DNA of 7,744 nt from Chloroflexota bacterium. Lineage in GTDB: Bacteria; Chloroflexota; Anaerolineae; Anaerolineales; Anaerolineaceae. Of the stretch, positions 1-4,697 are shown one piece after another. The position numbers and the translations under genes were made by a program. The stretch is from positions 1 to 7,744 of the forward strand of contig JAEXTI010000456.1 of NCBI GenBank assembly GCA_023406965.1. The letters are read 5' to 3'. The stretch's first letter is position 1. Every line of letters starts with the position of its first letter. The notes beneath the pieces were generated by a model that was given only the letters and a program-made list of their open reading frames with translations, made no database searches and had not been told where the DNA came from.

Positions 1-30
1 TGGGGGGGGCCCCCCCCCCACCAAACACTA
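1..30. repeat. G/C-run hairpin core, partial copy of a repeat
   Basis: Eight G (2-9) are followed directly by ten C (10-19), then CAAACACTA at 22-30. The same arrangement, a G8 and C8 run followed within three bases by CAAACACTA and an A-run, occurs at 3598-3630 inside a long palindrome. This is therefore probably the right half of a related element whose left half lies outside the window. Homopolymer lengths in such a hairpin are error-prone, and a contig break could fall here. Confidence 0.5.
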
Positions 31-113
31 AAAATTCGGGGCTTTTCTACCAGGGCCTGAGTAGTTACCTTTACCATAGAATAGAGCTGCTCGATATTCA
101 GGGGAAGGAGATT

Positions 114-161
114 AAATTTCAGGTGGATGCAGGACCAAGGCCCCGCATCCACCTGAAATTT
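114..161. repeat. Perfect 17-bp inverted repeat
   Basis: The arms at 114-130 and 145-161 are exact reverse complements (AAATTTCAGGTGGATGC and its complement) around a 14-base loop. No long T-run follows on either strand, so a classical intrinsic terminator is doubtful. A small non-autonomous palindromic repeat or a structured RNA end is as likely. Confidence 0.75.
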
Positions 162-191
162 GGGGCTTCTCTCTGAGCAGATATCCTTAAA

Positions 192-212
192 CTAGCCCGA
201 CGAGCGGGCTAG
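192..212 (-). terminator. Possible weak terminator hairpin
   Basis: CTAGCCCG (192-199) and CGGGCTAG (205-212) form an 8-bp GC-rich stem with a 5-base loop. Read leftward, in the direction of the upstream genes, the stem is followed only by a short TTTAAGG. If it ends transcription of the leftward gene at 322-756, it is a weak or back-up site. Confidence 0.3.
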
Positions 213-269
213 ATAGATTCACTTCTATGGGCGTGGAAGTTCGCCTTGAGAAGAACGCCTATTGTACCA

Positions 270-305
270 CCGGATTTCGGAGCACATTCGCGCTCCGAAA
301 TCCGG
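270..305. terminator. Strong hairpin just after the cNMP-binding gene
   Basis: Perfect 14-bp arms (270-283 and 292-305, CCGGATTTCGGAGC and its complement) surround an 8-base loop. The hairpin begins 16 bases beyond the stop codon of the leftward gene ending at 322. The T-rich tail (GGGTTTGTTTT, 304-314) lies on the rightward side, so the canonical terminator orientation is rightward. For the leftward gene it would have to work without a U-tract or protect the mRNA 3' end. The position supports a transcript-end role; the mechanism is uncertain. Confidence 0.45.
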
Positions 306-321
306 GTTTGTTTTCGGGGGT

Positions 322-756
322 CTAGAGGGCTTCGAGGGCGCGGCGGAAGCGCACAGCCAACTGCTGGAGAATGATCACCGACATATCGGTGTCCTCGCGC
401 AGTTCGGCGATGAAGTCCCAACTGGTCAGCACCAGGCACTTGGTGGCTGCGGTGGCGGTCACCGTCGCCGTGCGCGGGCCGTCATCCAACAAGGCCAGCT
501 CGCCAAAGAAATCGGTCGGGCCAAAGCTGTTCACCACCACCTTCTCGCCGTCGCCGCGCATGCGCACAGCCTCGGCAGCTCCGGAGACGATGATGAAAAA
601 CCCAACACCGCCCTTGCCCTGTTCAACGATGACCTGTCCGGCTTTGAACTCGCGCTCGACAAAACGCCGGGCCAGTTTTTCAAGCTGGTTTTGCTTCAGT
701 CCATGAAGCAACGGTACTTTTTGTAAAAAGCCAACGATATCTTTTACGTTTTCCAT
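322..756 (-). CDS. Stand-alone cyclic nucleotide-binding domain protein
   Basis: This 144-residue protein is essentially one CAP/PKA-type cyclic nucleotide-binding beta-roll with flanking helices. Visible features are the GFFIIVSGAAEAV strands (about 52-64) and a phosphate-binding cassette, FFGELALLDDGPRTATV (83-99). In cNMP binders the glutamate (E86) contacts the ribose 2'-OH and the arginine (R95) contacts the cyclic phosphate. Both are kept, so ligand binding is plausible. The protein ends after the C-terminal helix (to 144), with no helix-turn-helix, channel or kinase domain, so it is not a complete CRP/FNR regulator. The ATG is preceded by GGAGAGGAAAG, a good ribosome binding site. The gene lies 91 bp downstream of the GH13 gene on the same strand with no clear terminator between, so co-transcription is possible. 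TGATTAATCA (790-799), a 10-bp palindrome in the gap, might be an operator. Which nucleotide is bound, and which partner is controlled, cannot be told from the sequence. Confidence 0.88.
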   Translation of the reverse strand: MENVKDIVGFLQKVPLLHGLKQNQLEKLARRFVEREFKAGQVIVEQGKGGVGFFIIVSGAAEAVRMRGDGEKVVVNSFGPTDFFGELALLDDGPRTATVTATAATKCLVLTSWDFIAELREDTDMSVIILQQLAVRFRRALEAL

Positions 757-847
757 CTTTCCTCTCCATTCAAAGAATCAGACTCGTGGTGATTAATCAG
801 CAAAGGCTGTGGCCCCACTGAACGATACCATATTTTTCAAGAGAATA

Positions 848-2560
848 CTATATACTTTCGGTCAGTAATATTTCAAAAGGCGCTAATTTTACCCGTTTCA
901 GGTTCACCGTGGATTTTCTGCGCCGGTTGGAATACAGCAGGCGCCCAAGCCCTCCAAGGACATCCAGATTGAGCGTGTGTTCTTTCTCGCTCATGTTCAA
1001 TGCCACCAGGACAGTTTGCTGCCCTTCGATCTTGCGCAAGAACACCAGGCAATCCTTCGATTTTTCTAACAAGGGCATGTATTCGCCCTCGCTCAAGGCT
1101 GGGTTTTGCCTTCGCAAAAGCAACAACGTTTTGTAAAAGCTCAGCAGTGAATCTGGATCGGCTTCCTGGTCGGCTACATTGATGCCGTCGGCGTAGTTCG
1201 GGTTGACCGGCAGCCAGGGCGTGACGCCTTGCGGGCTAAACCCGGCGTTGGGCGCGTTGCGCCATTGGAAAGGCGAGCGGCAGCGATCTCTGCCATATTG
1301 TACCGCCATTTTCAGCGCTTCTTCGGCTGGAAGATGCATCAATCCGGTCAACTTTTCGTAGGCATAGACCGAGAGATTGTCCCGGAACAAAGCCGGGTCT
1401 TGCAGGATCAGATTGGTCATGCCGATTTCCTCGCCGTTGTAGAGGAAGGGCGTTCCTTTCAACGTCAACACTTCTGCCAGTGAAAGTCGCGCCCGGGCAG
1501 CGTCATTCTTTCCGTCGCCAAAACTGTTCCACACCCGGCCTGTGTCGTGGTTGCCCAGCGTGTTGGCAGCCCAGGCACCCGGCGGCATGGCGGCAATGCG
1601 CTGCTGCTGGTTCTTGCGAACGTGGGCGGGCGTTTGGGGGCCTTCAATCTCCATCAATGGGAAGTTGAAGAGCATGTGTAGCTGATTACTGCCATCGCCG
1701 TAGTAGCGGATCTCACTGGTCTCGCCGACCAGCACGCGGTCCGGGTATTCGTTGACCAGACTGCGCAGGTCTTTCATCAAATCTTGCACTTCGGGGAGTT
1801 CGATCTGATATTTATGCAGGGCTTCAAACTGCTTGCCCAGGGCCTGGCGTTCTTCGTCACTTTTCGCCTGGACGTAGGCGCTTTGCAGTTCGAGCAAGGA
1901 CATGCTTGCCTGGTGATCGGGTAACTGCGGGTCTTCATAGATCGTGCCCAGCGCGTCGAGGCGGAAACCATCTACCCCTATATCCAGCCAGAAGCGAATG
2001 GCGTCCCACATGGCTTGTTTGACCTGCGGGTTGCGCCAATTCAAATCGGGCTGTTCTTTGAAGAAGAAATGGTAGTAGTACTGCCCCGTTTGCGGGTCAA
2101 ACTCCCAGGCTGATCCGCCAAAGGTGGAGTCCCAGTTGTTGGGCGGAGAGCCATCGGGCTGGGGGTCACGCCATACATACCAGTCACGCTTGGGGTTGTC
2201 GCGGCTGCTGCGAGATTCGCGGAACCAGGCGTGATGGTCGGAGGTGTGGTTGAGCACCAGGTCCAGAATCAGGCGCATGCCGCGCTGATGGAGCCCCTCT
2301 AGAAGATGTTTGAAGTCCGCCAGTGTGCCATAAACCGGCTCGACATTGCTGTAGTCGGCAATGTCGTAGCCCACGTCAAACTGCGGCGAGGGGTAATGCG
2401 GCGAGAGCCAGATAGCGTCGATGCCCAGGCCTTGCAGATAGTCCAGGCGGTTGATGATGCCCGGTAGGTCGCCGATGCCGTCGCCGTTGCCATCGGCAAA
2501 GCTGCGCGGATAGATCTGGTAAAAGACTGCTTTTTGCCACCACTTGAGGCTATGGGTCAC
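848..2560 (-). CDS. GH13 alpha-glucosidase / oligo-1,6-glucosidase-like
   Basis: This is a 570-residue family 13 glycoside hydrolase of the alpha-glucosidase branch, near the family's usual 530-570 residues and probably complete. It should release glucose from the non-reducing end of short alpha-glucans in the cytoplasm; no signal peptide is seen. A calcium-loop motif DGNGDGIGD lies at 23-31. Conserved regions are I DLVLNH (100-105), V QPDLN (170-174), II GFRLDA with nucleophile D202, III GE with acid/base E280, and IV NHD (337-339) with stabiliser D339. A C-terminal beta-domain runs from about 500. The residue after the nucleophile is Ala203, where alpha-1,6-specific enzymes usually have Val and alpha-1,4-specific ones Thr, so linkage preference is open. 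Trehalose synthase is a less likely alternative; the GSAWEFDPQTGQYYYHFF stretch (149-166) and QPDLNW look more like alpha-glucosidase. The start codon is GTG, seven bases after AAAGGA. Its promoter probably lies at 2603-2631. Confidence 0.92.
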   Translation of the reverse strand: MTHSLKWWQKAVFYQIYPRSFADGNGDGIGDLPGIINRLDYLQGLGIDAIWLSPHYPSPQFDVGYDIADYSNVEPVYGTLADFKHLLEGLHQRGMRLILDLVLNHTSDHHAWFRESRSSRDNPKRDWYVWRDPQPDGSPPNNWDSTFGGSAWEFDPQTGQYYYHFFFKEQPDLNWRNPQVKQAMWDAIRFWLDIGVDGFRLDALGTIYEDPQLPDHQASMSLLELQSAYVQAKSDEERQALGKQFEALHKYQIELPEVQDLMKDLRSLVNEYPDRVLVGETSEIRYYGDGSNQLHMLFNFPLMEIEGPQTPAHVRKNQQQRIAAMPPGAWAANTLGNHDTGRVWNSFGDGKNDAARARLSLAEVLTLKGTPFLYNGEEIGMTNLILQDPALFRDNLSVYAYEKLTGLMHLPAEEALKMAVQYGRDRCRSPFQWRNAPNAGFSPQGVTPWLPVNPNYADGINVADQEADPDSLLSFYKTLLLLRRQNPALSEGEYMPLLEKSKDCLVFLRKIEGQQTVLVALNMSEKEHTLNLDVLGGLGRLLYSNRRRKSTVNLKRVKLAPFEILLTESI

Positions 2561-2602
2561 AGGGATATCCTTTGATGGGGGACCGTCCTACTCAATACCA
2601 TT

Positions 2603-2631
2603 ATTTTAATAGCCAACTCGCCTGCATACAA
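2603..2631 (-). promoter_or_regulatory. Predicted promoter of the GH13 gene
   Basis: On the minus strand a -35-like TTGTAT (2626-2631) is 17 bp from a -10-like TAAAAT (2603-2608, 5 of 6 consensus bases). Transcription would start near 2596, leaving a leader of about 35 bases before the GTG. A short dyad, ACAAG at 2628-2632 and CTTGT at 2637-2641, overlaps the -35 box and could be a repressor site. Confidence 0.45.
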
Positions 2632-2672
2632 GCGCCCTTGTGGATGAATTTTCTTGATCTCCCACCCCGCGG

Positions 2673-2678
2673 TATAAT
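2673..2678 (+). promoter_or_regulatory. -10 box of a likely leaderless promoter
   Basis: A perfect TATAAT (2673-2678) ends six bases before the ATG at 2685. Normal spacing puts the transcription start at or within a base or two of that ATG, and no Shine-Dalgarno sequence lies between. No convincing -35 box is seen; TTTTCT at 2649-2654 is 18 bp away and poor. A leaderless mRNA for the M23 lipoprotein is the simplest reading. Confidence 0.5.
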
Positions 2679-2684
2679 CCTCAT

Positions 2685-3524
2685 ATGACCTTGTCTACTC
2701 GTCACTGCTTGCCCCTGGTGATTGCGGTTTTGCTGCTGGCCGCTTGCACCCTCACCCCTGAACCGCCGACCGCCACTCCCTTGCCCACCGAGACCCGCGT
2801 GCCCAGCCCCACGCCGACGCTCACGCCCACAGCCCTGCCCAGCCCGACCCCTGCGCCCACCAGCACCCCGGCCCCTGTTGAACCGGCGGTTTGCTCGCCG
2901 ATGGCTGATTTTGATTTCGCGGCATTGCGCGAGGCGGTGGTTAATCGCTATGCTCCGCCGCCGATGGGCCGCGACGAGCCTCATCAAGGCGTGGATATTG
3001 CGTATCTCGACCCGCAAACGCGCATTGCCCTTTCGGGCTGGCCGGTGCGGGCGGCTTTGGCTGGAACGGTGGCGGGGGTGACCAACGAGCGCTTTCCCTA
3101 CGGCAATGCGGTGATCATTGAAACGCCGCTGGAAGGCATTCTGCCGCCGCTGGAGCTGCCTGAAATGATGCCCACGCCGCAAGCCAAATCGCCGCTGACC
3201 TGCCCCGATTTTGCAATCCCCGCGGATTGGTCCACGGCGCAGCCCTCGTTGTACCTGCTCTATGCGCACATGGAAAGCCCCATTCCGCTGCAGGTGGGGC
3301 AGGCCGTGGCTTGCGGGGACCCGCTGGGCCAGACGGGGATGAGCGGCAACGCCCTCAACCCGCACCTGCACCTGGAGGTGCGCATCGGCCCGGCGGGGAC
3401 GCAGTTCCCATCGATCGCCCATTATGATGCTTCGGCTTCGGACGAGGAAATGAGTGCTTACTGCCTGTGGCGCATCTCGGGCTGGTTCCAGGTGGCGGAC
3501 CCGATGGGGTTATTTGATCAATAG
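2685..3524 (+). CDS. Lipoprotein with M23 (LytM-type) metallopeptidase domain
   Basis: This 279-residue cell-envelope protein is predicted to cut peptidoglycan cross-links or other glycine-containing peptides. A signal with a hydrophobic stretch (10-20) ends in lipobox LAAC, so Cys21 would be lipidated. Residues 22-67 are a Pro/Thr/Ser-rich disordered spacer. The M23 domain then shows HQGVD (zinc ligands H100 and D104), YAHM (catalytic H195) and HLHLEV (H227 catalytic, H229 zinc ligand). All M23 active-site residues are present, so it should be an active enzyme rather than a degenerate LytM regulator. About 40 extra residues (148-188), rich in proline, lie between the GNAVIIE strand and the YLLYAHM strand, where M23 domains usually have a short turn. 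Cysteines 70, 173, 210 and 260 could form disulfides outside the membrane. The ATG has no ribosome binding site but sits just after a -10 box. It stands alone, divergent from the GH13 gene. Confidence 0.88.
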   Translation: MTLSTRHCLPLVIAVLLLAACTLTPEPPTATPLPTETRVPSPTPTLTPTALPSPTPAPTSTPAPVEPAVCSPMADFDFAALREAVVNRYAPPPMGRDEPHQGVDIAYLDPQTRIALSGWPVRAALAGTVAGVTNERFPYGNAVIIETPLEGILPPLELPEMMPTPQAKSPLTCPDFAIPADWSTAQPSLYLLYAHMESPIPLQVGQAVACGDPLGQTGMSGNALNPHLHLEVRIGPAGTQFPSIAHYDASASDEEMSAYCLWRISGWFQVADPMGLFDQ

Positions 3525-3550
3525 TCCCCCGGTCGGAGGGCTGATCCATA

Positions 3551-3662
3551 AGAACTTATCCTAAATTTATTGGGGAGATTTGCACTTTTATGGTGTTGGG
3601 GGGGGCTCCCCCCCCGCAAACACTATAAAAGTGCTTCCCTTCCGATTTTTAGGATAGGTACT
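3551..3662. repeat. Long near-perfect palindromic element (MITE-like)
   Basis: The outer arms, AGAACTTATCCTAAA (3551-3565) and TTTAGGATAGGTACT (3648-3662), are complementary at 13 of 15 positions. Inside are GCACTTTTAT (3582-3591) with ATAAAAGTGC (3625-3634), GTGTT (3593-3597) with AACAC (3619-3623), and a core of G8 (3598-3605), CT, C8 (3608-3615). Most of the 112 bases could fold into one hairpin. The core plus CAAACACTA recurs at 1-30, which points to a dispersed repeat. Its location between convergent genes would also suit a bidirectional terminator. No transposase is nearby. Confidence 0.65.
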
Positions 3663-3664
3663 AA

Positions 3665-3679
3665 AGGTTCGCAGAACCT
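3665..3679. repeat. Short perfect hairpin next to the long palindrome
   Basis: AGGTTC (3665-3670) and GAACCT (3674-3679) form a 6-bp stem with a 3-base loop, immediately right of the long palindrome. It has no T-run. It may be part of the same element or unrelated. Confidence 0.35.
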
Positions 3680-3697
3680 CTGCCGCCTTGGGACGTC

Positions 3698-3788
3698 CGG
3701 CGGGTCTGTCGGGTGGGCACGCAACTGTTGCTGGCAGCGATGTGTTGCGGATGTGCGCAACGAGCCAGCGTTTAAGACCCGCCGCTAC
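3698..3788 (-). repeat. REP-like structured unit 1 with GTAGCGGC foot
   Basis: Outer arms CGGCGGGTCT (3698-3707) and AGACCCGCCG (3775-3784) enclose nested stems GCTGGC/GCCAGC (3730-3735 with 3764-3769) and GTTGCG/CGCAAC (3744-3749 with 3756-3761). Read on the minus strand the unit starts GTAGCGGC (3781-3788). A GTAG tetranucleotide 5' of a palindrome is the hallmark of REP sequences mobilised by RAYT (TnpA_REP) transposases. Nested stems within one outer stem also fit a structured RNA. No RAYT gene is in the window. Confidence 0.5.
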
Positions 3789-3799
3789 ATGCAGGGATT

Positions 3800-3854
3800 G
3801 GCACGGGGGTTGAGGTTGGAGTTCGACGATGAGTACACACCCCCGTGCCGCTAC
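3800..3854 (-). repeat. REP-like stem-loop unit 2 with GTAGCGGC foot
   Basis: GGCACGGGGGT (3800-3810) and ACCCCCGTGCC (3839-3849) are perfect 11-bp arms around a 28-base loop. On the minus strand the unit again begins GTAGCGGC (3847-3854), exactly 66 bp from the same motif in unit 1 and in the same orientation. It begins 13 bases beyond the stop codon of the leftward ATP-grasp gene, so it could also shape that mRNA's 3' end, though no U-tract follows. Confidence 0.5.
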
Positions 3855-3867
3855 GAAAAGGTGGTGC

Positions 3868-4689
3868 TTATAATGTGGTCACGGGGCGGCACTGGAGCAA
3901 ATAGAGCCGTTCCTGGTAAAACGAGCATTCCAGGTCCACGGCCCAGCCCTGGGTGGCCTCCAGACGCAGAGCCAACAGGGCCAGCGCGCGGATTTGACCA
4001 TCGTCCAGGGCGGGTTCGCGGCGCAAGGCGCGCGGCACCGCCACCTGGCGGGTGCCTTCGGGGCAGGCCACCGTCATCACCGCTTTGTCCGCCACCAGGC
4101 GCGCCGTGACGCGCAGGTCGTCTTTGCTCACCCGGTACAGGTCGGGGGTCACTTCGCCGCCTACCAGGCTTTCGCCAATGCCCCAGGCGGCATTGATGAC
4201 CACGCAGCCGCGCTCGCCGCTGGTGGGGTCGGCGCTGAACACCACCGCCGACACGTCCGCCGGGATGAACTGTTGCACCAGCACGGCCACCCCGCTGTGG
4301 TCGTCCAATCCGCGCGCCTGCCGGTAAGCCAATGCTCGTTGGCTGCGGGCCGATTCGATGCAGCGGTCCACGGCCTGGCGCACGGCTTCCTCGCCGCTCA
4401 CGTTCAGGTAGCTTTCGTGCTGCCCGGCAAAGGAGGCCTGCAAGCCGTCCTCGTCTACCGCTGAAGAGCGCACCGCGACGGGCAAAGGCACTGCGCCGCA
4501 GCGCTGTCCCAGCCGCCGGTAGGCCCGGCTGAGCACCTCGTTGAACGGTTGGGCCAGCTCTGCGCCTGCGCCGATGCAAAATCCCGGGGGCACCGGGTGG
4601 CGGGCTGCCAGCCGGGCCAGGTGGGCGGCCTTTCCGCCCACCCTCAGTGGATTTTGAGAAGTCGTCGTTCCCAAAGGGTAGATGTTCAT
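3868..4689 (-). CDS. ATP-grasp PEP/pyruvate-binding-type domain protein (dikinase ATP subunit)
   Basis: This 273-residue protein is a free-standing version of the N-terminal ATP-binding domain of PEP synthase, pyruvate phosphate dikinase and rifampicin phosphotransferase. Family marks are VGGKAAHLARL (17-27, K20), PVPPGFCI (32-39), VAVRSSAVDEDG (71-82, R74), SFAGQ (86-90), AAWGIGESLVGG (167-178), and VDLE (251-254) with LLQCRP (264-269, R268) at the C-terminus. These residues bind ATP, so the protein should start the reaction by transferring the beta-phosphate to a histidine on a partner. It lacks its own phosphohistidine domain; the gene directly upstream supplies one. The start ATG follows GAGGTGA, which overlaps the upstream stop codon, with only 8 bp between the genes, so translation is probably coupled. 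About 45 residues usually found between the PPGF and RSSA motifs are missing, making it unusually short. A second open frame on the same strand (3851-4696) is a GC-driven shadow. Confidence 0.88.
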   Translation of the reverse strand: MNIYPLGTTTSQNPLRVGGKAAHLARLAARHPVPPGFCIGAGAELAQPFNEVLSRAYRRLGQRCGAVPLPVAVRSSAVDEDGLQASFAGQHESYLNVSGEEAVRQAVDRCIESARSQRALAYRQARGLDDHSGVAVLVQQFIPADVSAVVFSADPTSGERGCVVINAAWGIGESLVGGEVTPDLYRVSKDDLRVTARLVADKAVMTVACPEGTRQVAVPRALRREPALDDGQIRALALLALRLEATQGWAVDLECSFYQERLYLLQCRPVTTL

Positions 4690-4697
4690 GGTTCACC

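Larger units (their letters stand above)
1..321. other. Gene-free region packed with palindromes
   Basis: I find no credible coding sequence here. The stretch holds four separate inverted repeats (about 2-19, 114-161, 192-212 and 270-305). It also holds a short direct repeat, GGGGCTTTTCT at 38-48 and GGGGCTTCTCT at 162-172 (10 of 11 bases). It lies downstream of the leftward cyclic-nucleotide-binding gene, so some of the hairpins could end transcription. The number of long arms suggests mobile or repetitive palindromic units rather than one terminator. Confidence 0.7.
3525..3867. other. Gene-free region between convergent genes
   Basis: This gap lies between the ends of the rightward M23 gene and the leftward ATP-grasp gene. 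It holds a long palindrome (3551-3662), a short hairpin (3665-3679) and two stem-loop units (3698-3788 and 3800-3854). An open frame crosses it, but it reads straight through the palindrome and into the antisense of the next gene, so I do not consider it real. Neither flanking gene has a classical hairpin plus T-run terminator here. Confidence 0.7.

Noticed and set aside
1..321. CRISPR array
   Set aside because: The palindromes differ in sequence and size and are not regularly spaced; there are no repeated units with unique spacers and no cas genes.
2601..3422. Leftward open frame (273 codons) opposite the M23 gene
   Set aside because: The product is Arg/Gly/His-rich with no known fold, and the opposite strand clearly encodes an M23 lipoprotein.
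3698..3788. Integron attC site or retron msr-msd RNA
   Set aside because: No attC core sites of the GTTRRRY/RYYYAAC type, no integrase cassette array, and no reverse transcriptase gene nearby. A REP-like unit fits the GTAG foot better.
3869..3874. TATAAT box
   Set aside because: It overlaps the stop codon of the leftward ATP-grasp gene, and no rightward gene follows it.
3570..4109. Rightward open frame crossing the intergenic region
   Set aside because: It runs through the G/C palindrome and the stem-loops, then into antisense of the ATP-grasp gene. No domain is recognisable.
3851..4696. Leftward open frame (281 codons) overlapping the ATP-grasp gene on the same strand
   Set aside because: Its product is a Gly/Pro/Arg-rich low-complexity string without motifs; the other frame carries all ATP-grasp signatures and a proper ribosome binding site.
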